This document shows positions 1-7,627 of a stretch of 15,121 nt of DNA, piece after piece. Numbering within the stretch: position 1 is the first letter of the stretch; each line of letters opens with the position of its first letter. The stretch comes from Bacillota bacterium. Its GTDB lineage: Bacteria > Bacillota_A > Clostridia > Lachnospirales > Lachnospiraceae. The notes under the pieces were generated by a model. It ran no database searches and was not told the origin of the DNA. It was given only the letters and a program-made list of their open reading frames with translations. The DNA lies in NCBI GenBank assembly GCA_023443925.1, contig JAEZSL010000151.1, forward strand, positions 1 through 15,121. Reading direction: 5' to 3'. A program made the position numbers and the translations under genes.

Positions 1-747
1 AAATATGCGGAAAAATGGCAGCAGGACGGTATTATCTGGAAAGATATCCTGACGGATACCACAGATCATAATACATATATTAACGAAGGTAAGTTAATTA
101 CCAAATGGGGTACTCACGAGTTCTCCAACCAGAAGAGAGCATGGCTGGATGAAGGTGCGCGCTGGGATTACACCGAAGTTTATCCGGAAGGTCTTTATGC
201 AAATAGATCTCCGTTATCAAATCTGGTAGCAATTCCGGCAACCAGTGAAAACCCGGAAAGAACCTTAATGTTTTTAAATCTTATGGAAAAAGACCAGACT
301 TTATATGATATGGTACATTATGGTATTGAAGGTGAAACCTATCAGTTAAGCGGCGAAGAAGCCGTATTTCCGGAAGGCATGAACGCAGAAAATTCCAACT
401 ACATGGAATGGGGCGGACGCTGGGCACTTTGGAAACCGCAGTATATGCGTCCGGATGCTTCCTATGGTGAAGGTTTCTGGCAGGCAGAAGCTGATTATGC
501 AGCATCACTTGCCCAGAATGTCAACAGCCCGTTAAGCGGCTTTAACTTTGATGTAACGAATGTTAAGACCCAGGTGGCACAAAGAGACCAGATATATGCC
601 GATGCCAATAAACTGATCGAAGTAGGTCTGGGCGGCAAGGCAGAAGATGCCGTAAATAAATTAATCAGTGATGCAAATGCAGCCGGTACCGCAGATATCC
701 TTGCGGAATGTCAGAAACAAATCGATGCCTTCCTGGCCGCTAAATAA
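1..747 (+). CDS. ABC sugar-type extracellular solute-binding protein, C-terminal part (DUF3502-like), partial at 5' end
   Basis: The frame is open from base 1 to the TAA ending at 747, so the window shows the last 248 residues of a protein that starts upstream. The stretch around ANRSPLSNLVAIPATSENPER, then LMEKDQTLYDMVHYGIEGE, and the alanine/lysine-rich helical end (ending DAFLAAK) resemble the C-terminal part of the large clostridial lipoprotein binding proteins that carry a DUF3502 domain. Proteins of this family are membrane-anchored outside the cell and deliver oligosaccharides to an ABC permease pair and a shared ATPase. The signal peptide and lipobox lie outside the window. The next genes are cytoplasmic glycosidases, which fits a role in capturing their substrate. 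That substrate link is inference from position; the family call is fairly secure. Confidence 0.85.
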   Translation, partial: KYAEKWQQDGIIWKDILTDTTDHNTYINEGKLITKWGTHEFSNQKRAWLDEGARWDYTEVYPEGLYANRSPLSNLVAIPATSENPERTLMFLNLMEKDQTLYDMVHYGIEGETYQLSGEEAVFPEGMNAENSNYMEWGGRWALWKPQYMRPDASYGEGFWQAEADYAASLAQNVNSPLSGFNFDVTNVKTQVAQRDQIYADANKLIEVGLGGKAEDAVNKLISDANAAGTADILAECQKQIDAFLAAK

Positions 748-801
748 AATTGTGCCGGTAAAAGTCGACATGAGTCAGCTTATTCCATTTTTTCCATGAT
801 T

Positions 802-834
802 TTGTAAAAGTTATCTGGATTTTATTGTTATAAT
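802..834 (+). promoter_or_regulatory. Candidate promoter upstream of the alpha-mannosidase gene
   Basis: A consensus -10 box TATAAT lies at 829-834 and is preceded by TGT (826-828), giving an extended -10 (TGnTATAAT). A TTGTAA box at 802-807 could act as -35, but its spacing of 21 is too long, so the extended -10 carries most of the weight. Two further TATAAT hexamers occur at 842-847 and 890-895; the last would start RNA near 902, just before the hairpin at 911. Which one is used cannot be decided by eye. Confidence 0.4.
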
Positions 835-910
835 ATGTTAGTATAATATTATATTAATATGTTTATGCAGGCTGAATGTAATATTAGATTATAATACACA
901 GAATAGAACA

Positions 911-993
911 CTCCTGATTGCTTAAAAGAATTGAAAACAGATATTAACATCGTGCTAATAACAACAGTTCTTTTAAAGCGATCGGGAGTTTTT
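911..993 (+). terminator. Long hairpin plus T-tract just before the mannosidase RBS (terminator or attenuator)
   Basis: The left arm at 911-930 (CTCCTGATTGCTTAAAAGAA) pairs with the right arm at 968-988 over about 20 bp, with one bulged A. Two T-G positions pair only as U-G wobbles in plus-strand RNA, so the structure belongs to the plus transcript. Five Ts follow at 989-993. The roughly 37-nt loop contains a smaller TATTA/TAATA stem (942-946 and 956-960). It may end transcripts from the upstream binding-protein gene. Because the mannosidase RBS begins only about 8 nt later, with no room for a promoter in between, it may also control read-through into that gene. Confidence 0.65.
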
Positions 994-1012
994 GAATTTA
1001 AGAGGTAGATCA

Positions 1013-3844
1013 ATGAGAAAAAAAGTAGTTCATATAATATCCCATTCCCACTGGGACAGAGAGTGGTACATGCCGTTTGAAAAGCACCGTCTGAAGCTAG
1101 TTAATCTTGTGGATGACTGCCTGGAACTGTTTGAGAATAAGGACGGATTTAAGAGTTTTCATCTGGACGGTCAGAGTATCGTACTGGATGACTATTTGGA
1201 ATTAAAACCTGAGAAGAAAGAACTGATCAAGAAAAATATTTTAGAAGATAAGTTTTATGTTGGGCCTTGGTATATACTACAGGATGAATTTTTGACAAAC
1301 AGCGAATCCAATGTAAGAAATCTTCTTATTGGTATAGAAGAAGCAAATGAATACGGAAAGCTATGCAAAATCGGCTATTTTCCCGATGCTTTCGGCAATG
1401 CCGGGCAGATGCCCCAGTTATTAAAACAGGCCGGAATGGATGCGGTTATATTCGGCAGGGGTGTAAAACCGGTTGGATTTAATAATGCCCTAATCGAGAC
1501 CGGTGAGTATGAATCCTTTTACTCCGAGATGCTCTGGAATTCACCGGACGGCAGCGGTCTATTGGGGATTCTGTTTGCCAACTGGTACAATAACGGTGCC
1601 GAAATTCCGGTACAGGAGAAGGAAGCAAAAGAATACTGGGATAAGCGGCTGGCAGATGTGCTTAAGTTTGCATCCACAAATCAACTGCTTTTTATGAACG
1701 GCTGTGATCACCAGCCTGTCCAGAAAGACCTGGCTGAGGCCATTGCTGTTGCAAACTGTCTGTATCCTGACTATGAATTTATACATTCCAATTTTAATGA
1801 TTATATAAAAGCTGTGAAAACTGAACTGATTGAAGCACCGTTAGTGGAGGCAGCATCACAGGACGGCTCTGATAAGGCAGACGAAGGCGGGAATGAGTCC
1901 GGGTTATTATCAGGGATAAGCAAGTTATCAGGGATAAGCAAGTTATCCCGAATAAGCAAGTTATCAGTGGTAACCGGTGAACTTACCAGCCAGAAGACCG
2001 ACGGCTGGAATACGCTGGTGAATACCACTTCCTCACGTATCTATTTAAAACAGTTAAACCGGGAAAATGAGGTGGCATTGGCTAACCTGGCGGAACCTTT
2101 AGCTGTTTTTGCAGCGGATACAGGTGCAGCTTATCCTCATGAAACCTTAAGGTATGCCTGGAAGAAGCTGATGCAGAATCATCCCCATGACAGTATCTGC
2201 GGCTGCAGTACCGATGAAGTGCACCGGGATATGGAGACCCGTTTCCACAACAGCCTCCAGGTAAGCCAGAGTCTGATAACAGAAAGCCTGGACCGGATCG
2301 GCGGCAGCATAGATACTTCAGGCTTTCAGGAAAAGGGGGCATATCCCTTTGCTGTCTTTAACACAACAGGCTGGAACCGGACAGGGGTCGTATCTGTAAT
2401 AATAGATATAGAAAGATTGTATAAAGAGAATTTAAATAAAGCCTTCTATAAGATGAAGGAAATTACCCTTAAGAATTACGTCTTAAAGGATAATCTGGGA
2501 GGAGTAATTCCCTGTGAAATTAAAGATCTGGGAGTCAGATTCGGATATGACCTGCCGGAGGATAAGTTCAGGCAGCCTTATATGGCAAGACAGGTTGAGG
2601 TAACCTTTGAAGCAGAAAAAATACCCTCCATGGGATACAGGGTTTATGCTCTGATTCCGGAAAAGCAGCCGGAGCTTAAGAAGACTTCCCTGGTCATTGC
2701 AGACGGCATGGAGAACTCTTATCTGAAAGTTACCATTAACCGCGACGGTACCGTGAACCTTCTGGACAAAGTTTCCGGAAAGCTTTATGAAAATATCTGT
2801 TACTATGAAGATACCGGAGATATCGGCAATGAATACATTTACCGCCAGCCTGACGGGGATAAGGCAATCCTTACAAAGAACCGGGACTGTTGTATAGAAC
2901 TTGCGGAAGATAAAGAATACAGGGCGGTTTATAAAATTAAACAGACTATAGAGATACCGGAAAGTGCGGATGAAACCCTTTATGAAGAACAAATCAGTAT
3001 GGCTGGTGTAAGATACCGAAAAGCAGGAAGAAGTACAAAGCTTTTGCCCCTTGATATTACAACTACGCTTACGCTGGAAAAGAAGGGAAGAGGCTTAAAG
3101 GTACGTACGGAATTTGATAATAAAATGAAGGATCACAGGCTCAGAGTGATAATTCCTACGGGGTTTGAAACGGACAGACATTTTACCGACTCTGTTTTTG
3201 AAGTAGTGGAACGCAATAACCGCCATTACACCGAATGGACAAATCCCAGCGGCTGTGAACATCAACAGTGTTTTACCGGAATTAAGGATGAAAAGTCCGG
3301 TCTTACTGTTGCCAATTTTGGATTGTATGAATATGAAATACTGCCGGAAGAAAAGAATGCCATTGCCCTTACCCTCCTTCGTGCCGTAGGCGAACTCGGA
3401 GACTGGGGCGTCTTCCTGACACCGGAAGCACAAATACAAAAGAAATGCAAGACGGAATTTGAAATCATTCCCTTTGCCGCCCATGGCGGTGAATTTAATC
3501 CGGTTGCAGAAGCATACCAGTTCCAGGTACCAATGAACACCTGTCAATTATTTATTCATGAAGGATCTCTTCCTCTTGAGAAAAGCTGGCTGGAATGGGA
3601 AGGACAGGGAATTTATCTGACGGGACTTAAAAACCGGCAGAACTCCTGTGACCGTATCGTCCGATTTATTAACGGCTCCAATCAGGTACAGTGCCTGACC
3701 CTAAAAGGCTCAGATAAAGTATCCCGCTATTACAAAAGTAATGTAATTGAAGAGGATCTTGGCGAGCTGGATATAGAGGGCGAAAGTATAAAGCTTACGG
3801 TTAATCCTTTTGAGATTGTAACCATTGGACTGGAAATACAATAA
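1013..3844 (+). CDS. Alpha-mannosidase, glycoside hydrolase family 38, cytoplasmic
   Basis: A 943-residue protein, within the usual GH38 size range, that hydrolyses terminal alpha-mannosyl residues by a retaining, metal-dependent mechanism. The HSHWDREW block near the N-terminus supplies His13 and Asp15; FPDAFGNAGQMPQ supplies the probable nucleophile Asp125; HPHDSICGC supplies His392. These correspond to the zinc ligands and nucleophile of Golgi mannosidase II (His90, Asp92, Asp204, His471). A long beta-rich C-terminal half follows. There is no signal peptide, so it acts in the cytoplasm on imported oligosaccharides. I chose ATG 1013 over a TTG at 992 because AGAGG at 1001-1005 is well spaced from it and the TTG overlaps the preceding T-tract. 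Residues about 267-325 form a low-complexity insert containing an 18-bp tandem repeat. Family call is very secure; linkage specificity is not known. Confidence 0.95.
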   Translation: MRKKVVHIISHSHWDREWYMPFEKHRLKLVNLVDDCLELFENKDGFKSFHLDGQSIVLDDYLELKPEKKELIKKNILEDKFYVGPWYILQDEFLTNSESNVRNLLIGIEEANEYGKLCKIGYFPDAFGNAGQMPQLLKQAGMDAVIFGRGVKPVGFNNALIETGEYESFYSEMLWNSPDGSGLLGILFANWYNNGAEIPVQEKEAKEYWDKRLADVLKFASTNQLLFMNGCDHQPVQKDLAEAIAVANCLYPDYEFIHSNFNDYIKAVKTELIEAPLVEAASQDGSDKADEGGNESGLLSGISKLSGISKLSRISKLSVVTGELTSQKTDGWNTLVNTTSSRIYLKQLNRENEVALANLAEPLAVFAADTGAAYPHETLRYAWKKLMQNHPHDSICGCSTDEVHRDMETRFHNSLQVSQSLITESLDRIGGSIDTSGFQEKGAYPFAVFNTTGWNRTGVVSVIIDIERLYKENLNKAFYKMKEITLKNYVLKDNLGGVIPCEIKDLGVRFGYDLPEDKFRQPYMARQVEVTFEAEKIPSMGYRVYALIPEKQPELKKTSLVIADGMENSYLKVTINRDGTVNLLDKVSGKLYENICYYEDTGDIGNEYIYRQPDGDKAILTKNRDCCIELAEDKEYRAVYKIKQTIEIPESADETLYEEQISMAGVRYRKAGRSTKLLPLDITTTLTLEKKGRGLKVRTEFDNKMKDHRLRVIIPTGFETDRHFTDSVFEVVERNNRHYTEWTNPSGCEHQQCFTGIKDEKSGLTVANFGLYEYEILPEEKNAIALTLLRAVGELGDWGVFLTPEAQIQKKCKTEFEIIPFAAHGGEFNPVAEAYQFQVPMNTCQLFIHEGSLPLEKSWLEWEGQGIYLTGLKNRQNSCDRIVRFINGSNQVQCLTLKGSDKVSRYYKSNVIEEDLGELDIEGESIKLTVNPFEIVTIGLEIQ
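1907..1970 (+). repeat. 18-bp in-frame tandem repeat inside the mannosidase gene (about 3.5 copies)
   Basis: Units at 1907-1924 and 1925-1942 are identical (TTATCAGGGATAAGCAAG). The third, 1943-1960, differs at three bases, and a partial fourth runs 1961-1970. In frame it encodes repeats of S-G/R-I-S-K-L at about residues 299-319. Each unit contains the inverted pair TTATC/GATAA, which could form a small hairpin and favour slippage. It sits in a Gly/Ser/Asp/Glu-rich linker between the catalytic part (nucleophile Asp125) and the helical part holding His392. Confidence 0.9.
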
Positions 3845-3867
3845 TAGACGAGGTTTTAAAGAGGCAC

Positions 3868-4710
3868 ATGTCAGAGATTAAGAATGAGAATCCGTTCCTA
3901 AACAGTTATGTAAGGAACAGCAACCAGCCCATTATGGTCACCGCCAATATTATTAACATAGCTACCTCCCCGGCAGACCATAAATTAAGTGAACTTTATA
4001 TTAATATGGCAGTTATGTTGTTTTTCCTGGCAGAAAATATACCCATGAATTATCTGCATATTAAATATTACAGCCGCGCAATCCGGTACGTGGAGTCCGG
4101 ATTGCGTGGATCTTTGGTGCGTAAATTACAGCAGTTATCGATCACCTATCACAAGGAGATGGAATCTGGGCGGATCCAGTCCAAGATCATGCGTGACGTA
4201 GAGGCCATTGAGATGCTCTCCGGGCAGTTGTTTGTAGGGGTATTATCCATTGGACTTAATCTGATGGTTGCTTTTACGGTTACCGCAGCAAAGAGCTTTA
4301 CCGTATTCTTATTTTTTATCTTAAGCATACCGGTATCCGTAGGTTTGATTGCGTTATTCCGTACCAAAATCAGAAATACCAACGCACAGTTTCGGAAGGA
4401 AATGGAGACCACCAACGCCAAGGTTGTGGAAATGGTGGGATTAATTCCGGTTACAAAAGCTCACGGCTTACAAAAAGAAGAAGTGAAAAAGATGGAAAGA
4501 CAATTAAATACGGTTGCTGAAAAAGGATATCAGCTGGATGTTGTCCAATCACTGTTTGGTGCTTCGAATTGGGCGGTATTCCAGCTTTTTAAGCTGCTCT
4601 GCCTTGCCTTTACCGGTTATCTGGCTTACCGCAGGAAAATTAAACTCCTACCGCAAACATATAGCAGTAGTTCCTCAGAATATAATTTTATTCTTATCGC
4701 ATTAATATAA
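3868..4710 (+). pseudogene. Decayed ABC exporter gene (fused permease/ATPase type), truncated and frameshifted
   Basis: The reading frame encodes 280 residues resembling the transmembrane domain of MdlB/LmrA-type half-transporters: RAIRYVESGLRGSLVRKLQ, the coupling-helix region around KIMRDVEAIEML, TM-like segments near residues 45-65, 120-140, 143-165 and 228-252, and KEMETTNAKVVEMV. Homology stops at about nt 4635. In the next frame (about 4631-4690) the sequence reads AGKLNSYRKHIAVVPQNIILF, which is the Q-loop region of such an ATPase. The end of the membrane domain and Walker A are therefore missing, the join is out of frame, and everything after the Q-loop (signature, Walker B, H-loop) is also gone. 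TM1 looks shortened too. An AAAGAGG at 3858-3864 lies only 3 nt before the ATG. It cannot encode a working transporter alone. It sits between two glycosidase genes in the same direction. Confidence 0.85.
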
Positions 4711-4739
4711 ATTAAAACATCAAATTAAATAATATGTAA

Positions 4740-4756
4740 TAGTCGGAGACCTACTA
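4740..4756. repeat. Short imperfect inverted repeat upstream of the GH3 gene
   Basis: TAGTCGGAGACCTACTA reads as a 17-bp imperfect palindrome (TAGT...ACTA with inner GG/CC). It lies about 40 bp before the GH3 start in an otherwise AT-rich spacer. It could be a small hairpin or an operator; nothing more can be said by eye. Confidence 0.3.
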
Positions 4757-4795
4757 ATATAAATCAAAAACAAATAGAAAGAGAGAGTGAAAGTT

Positions 4796-7414
4796 ATGAG
4801 ATATAAAGATCCTGCTTTGTCACCTGAGACAAGGGCAGAAGATTTACTCGGCAGAATGACTTTGGAAGAAAAGGTTGCCCAGATGGATATGATCCGTGGG
4901 GTGGAACTGGCAACAAAAGTTCATGAGGCACATTTTTGTTCTGTGGATGAGAATTCGGATTTTTACTGGGAAAAGGTTGAAAAGAGTATCGGAAGAAAAG
5001 GGATGGGTTTTGTTCATGATGTTTATTCCGTACCGGCAGTGCTGAATAAACTGCAAAAATACATGGTAGAGGAGACCAGGCTTGGGATTCCCTGTATATT
5101 TACCGGCGAGGCACTTCATGGGTTGTCCTATCCGGGGGCTACCGTATTTCCCATGCCGATTAATATGGGAGCGGCTTTTCATCCGGAACTGACACTTAAA
5201 GCAGGTGCTGCCATTGCGGCAGAGACCAGAAGCCTTGGTATCTGTGAGATCTTAGCTCCCAATTTAGACCTTGCCAGAGAGCCGAGATGGGGAAGAGTAG
5301 AAGAAACCTTTGGTGAGGACACATATCTCTCCTCCGAAATGGCTTATGCGATTATAACTGGTGAGCAGGGTGATGATATCAGCTGTCCCGATAAAATCGT
5401 ATGTGAACCAAAGCATTACTGCGTCCATGGAATTCCTGAAGGCGGCACCAACTGTTCCCCGGCCAGGGTCGGAACCCGGGAAGTGGAAACCGCCTATCTG
5501 CCTGTTTTTGAGGCGGGTATTAAAAAGGCAGGAGCTTATAATGCCATGGCTTCCTATAACTGTATCGACGGTGAGGCAGTCATCGCATCAGATTATTACT
5601 TACGAAAAATCTTAAAGGAGCGATTTGGCTTAAAGGGTTATGTAAGGGCAGATTTTGGTGCCGTTAACCGTCTTAAGACGTCTCACCATATGACCACCGA
5701 CAGCAAAGACAGCATCTGTCTGGCCGTGAATGCCGGTCTTGATGTACAGGGCTTTGATTTTTCAAACCAGTACTGGGAAGATACCTTAATTGAACTTGTT
5801 AAGGAAGACAGAATTTCCATGGAAACCATTGACGATGCGGTACGGCGTATCTTAAAGGTGAAATTTGAACTGGGGTTGTTCGAACAGCCTTATACGGATG
5901 AAGCACATTACCAGGAAGTAGTAAGGTGTGAGAAGCATAAACAGATCAGTTATGAAATTGCCAAAGAATCCATTGTTATGCTCCAGAATAAAAATAAACT
6001 GCTTCCCCTTAAGAAAGAGCTCAAATCCATTGCCCTGATTGGACCAAGCTCCGGCAGGCAGCGGATTGGCAGTTATTCCTCCGAACCTTACGGCTACCAG
6101 GTGGAATCCTTAGTGGAGGCCGTAAGAAGAAAAGTAAGCAAAGACACCATTATCCGCCAGCATGACGGCTGTGCCATATCTGAACGGGATATTGCACTGG
6201 TGCCAAAGGAATGGTTTAAGGACGGAGTAACCTTAGAGTACTTTAACAATCCTGACTTTTCGGGTAAGCCCATCGGCTCCGATCAATTTAATTCCGTTAA
6301 TTTCAACTGGATTTTGGCAAAACCCCACAGGGATCTTGAATTCACCGGATATTCCGTACGGATGGAAGGAATCCTGAAAGTCAATACCCATGATTTTACC
6401 CAGTCAGGAGAGATCAAGGGAAAGCTGGTTTTTACCACCGATGACAGCGTACGTGTGTATATTGACGGCAAATGTGTTATAGACAGTATGGGTAAGGAGA
6501 AACAGAAGCTGCCCCAGTGCGGATTTACCTTCCGAAACGGAGCGGAACATACACTTTTAGTAGAATATGTTTGTGATGTAAACGGCAATAATGTTACCCT
6601 TAGCCTGGATTATCATGATGACTCCTTAGAAGGAGCCGTTGCTGCCGCCAGAGAATCCGATGTAATAGTGCTGGTCTGCGGGGATGATAAGGTTACCAGC
6701 GGGGAAGGTATGGACCGTTGTGATCTGCATTTATACGGTAAACAAAGAGAGTTGATAAAACAGGTCTGCGGCTTAAATAAACCGGTGGTTCTGGTACTGG
6801 AAAACGGCAAACCGGTAGATCTAAGCTATGAAACTGACCATGTGGATTCGATTCTTGCTGCCTGGTTTGGCGGTGAGAGAGGGGCTATGGCCATAGCGGA
6901 TATTCTGTTTGGAGATTACTGCCCTTCGGGTAAACTGCCGATCTCCTTCCCGAAGAATGTAGGCCAGGTACCCTGCTATTACAGTATGCTTCCCGGAGGA
7001 AGCACAGAATATCTGGAGGAAACCAGAAAACCGCTGTTTTCTTTTGGACATGGTCTGAGTTATTGTGAATTTAAGTATGAGAATCTTGCGATACATAAGA
7101 AAGAGAAGCTCTATGAATATGAAGTAACGGTAGAAGTAAGCAACTTAGGGGATATGGCGGCAGAGGAAGTTGTTCAGATCTATGTTGAAGATCTTCAAAG
7201 TTCCATTGTAACGCCACGCAAACTTCTGAAAGCCTTTAAGAGAATCAAACTGCAGGACGGTGAAAAGAAAACGGTTTGCCTGTCTCTGGATTATGACAGC
7301 TTTAAGCTTCTAAACAGGGAATATCAATGGGTTGTAGAGCCGGGGGATTTTATGATAATGGCTGGGTCTTCCAGTGAAGATATCAGACTGTCCCGGATGA
7401 TTACAATAGAATGA
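4796..7414 (+). CDS. Glycoside hydrolase family 3 beta-glycosidase (beta-glucosidase/xylosidase-like) with PA14 insert
   Basis: An 872-residue enzyme removing terminal beta-linked sugars from the non-reducing end by a retaining mechanism. The N-terminal (alpha/beta) barrel starts at RMTLEEKVAQM and includes PNLDLAREPRWGR, EPKHYC and GYVRADFGAV, where Asp286 is the expected nucleophile. The second GH3 domain is interrupted at about residues 475-605 by a PA14 domain (starting near VTLEYFNNPDFSG), then resumes with VTSGEGMDRCDL, where Glu637 is the likely acid/base. A fibronectin-III-like domain closes the protein. No signal peptide is visible, so it is cytoplasmic. GAGAGAG at 4781-4787 favours ATG 4796; a GTG at 4787 in the same frame would add three residues but overlaps that RBS. 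Position beside a mannosidase suggests stepwise trimming of a mixed oligosaccharide (inference). Substrate could be glucoside, xyloside or another beta-glycoside. Confidence 0.93.
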   Translation: MRYKDPALSPETRAEDLLGRMTLEEKVAQMDMIRGVELATKVHEAHFCSVDENSDFYWEKVEKSIGRKGMGFVHDVYSVPAVLNKLQKYMVEETRLGIPCIFTGEALHGLSYPGATVFPMPINMGAAFHPELTLKAGAAIAAETRSLGICEILAPNLDLAREPRWGRVEETFGEDTYLSSEMAYAIITGEQGDDISCPDKIVCEPKHYCVHGIPEGGTNCSPARVGTREVETAYLPVFEAGIKKAGAYNAMASYNCIDGEAVIASDYYLRKILKERFGLKGYVRADFGAVNRLKTSHHMTTDSKDSICLAVNAGLDVQGFDFSNQYWEDTLIELVKEDRISMETIDDAVRRILKVKFELGLFEQPYTDEAHYQEVVRCEKHKQISYEIAKESIVMLQNKNKLLPLKKELKSIALIGPSSGRQRIGSYSSEPYGYQVESLVEAVRRKVSKDTIIRQHDGCAISERDIALVPKEWFKDGVTLEYFNNPDFSGKPIGSDQFNSVNFNWILAKPHRDLEFTGYSVRMEGILKVNTHDFTQSGEIKGKLVFTTDDSVRVYIDGKCVIDSMGKEKQKLPQCGFTFRNGAEHTLLVEYVCDVNGNNVTLSLDYHDDSLEGAVAAARESDVIVLVCGDDKVTSGEGMDRCDLHLYGKQRELIKQVCGLNKPVVLVLENGKPVDLSYETDHVDSILAAWFGGERGAMAIADILFGDYCPSGKLPISFPKNVGQVPCYYSMLPGGSTEYLEETRKPLFSFGHGLSYCEFKYENLAIHKKEKLYEYEVTVEVSNLGDMAAEEVVQIYVEDLQSSIVTPRKLLKAFKRIKLQDGEKKTVCLSLDYDSFKLLNREYQWVVEPGDFMIMAGSSSEDIRLSRMITIE

Positions 7415-7416
7415 GA

Positions 7417-7458
7417 AAGCCCGGAATCAGGCAAGATCTGAGCTGCCTGGCTGGGTTT
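7417..7458 (+). terminator. Weak terminator-like hairpin after the GH3 gene
   Basis: AAGCCC (7417-7422) with AGGCA (7429-7433) pairs with TGCCT (7444-7448) and GGGTTT (7453-7458), separated by a small internal loop. It lies directly after the GH3 stop. Only three Ts are present, so termination strength is doubtful. A TATAAT hexamer at 7458-7463 just after it could be the -10 of a promoter for the chemoreceptor gene, but no good -35 is visible. Another TATAAT is at 7581-7586. Confidence 0.35.
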
Positions 7459-7627
7459 ATAATTGGAGGAGGTGAGACAAAACATTACATACCTGTTATG
7501 TGAGCGGTTATTCCGATTTAGCTGCAATAGCTGGTATGTCAGTGTGGAAAACAGGAACTATCCTGGAATCCGGACGGAGGTATAATAACAGATTACAAGA
7601 TAAGATTCTATAGGAGAGGGTGTAGGG

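Noticed and set aside
1907..1970. CRISPR-like array
   Set aside because: The 18-bp units are directly adjacent with no spacers, lie inside a coding frame, and keep the frame.
2483..2992. 169-codon minus-strand open frame inside the mannosidase gene
   Set aside because: Antisense to clear GH38 coding sequence, no recognisable motif and no RBS.
4627..4655. Two TACCGCA copies near the exporter pseudogene join, as possible deletion endpoints
   Set aside because: Both copies are still present 15 bp apart, whereas deletion between direct repeats leaves one. Both also simply encode Tyr-Arg, so the match is probably chance.
4514..4705. A 63-codon open frame with ATPase Q-loop-like residues (YRKHIAVVPQN)
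   Set aside because: Only its second half resembles an ABC ATPase; the first half is the pseudogene's membrane domain read in the wrong frame. It is the displaced end of the decayed exporter, not a separate gene.
7501..7520. Possible SigD-type (flagellar/chemotaxis) promoter, because of CCGAT at 7513-7517
   Set aside because: The matching TAAA -35 element at about 15 bp upstream is absent, and the -10 match is partial.
7472..7585. GTG-started 37-codon open frame upstream of the chemoreceptor, after GGAGGAGG
   Set aside because: The RBS-like GGAGGA ends one base before the GTG, too close to work, and the product resembles nothing. The ATG at 7498 is followed at once by TGA.
7415..7627. Possible c-di-GMP or other riboswitch in the chemoreceptor leader
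   Set aside because: None of the conserved core sequences of the c-di-GMP-I or -II classes could be found by eye, and no long paired structure is evident.
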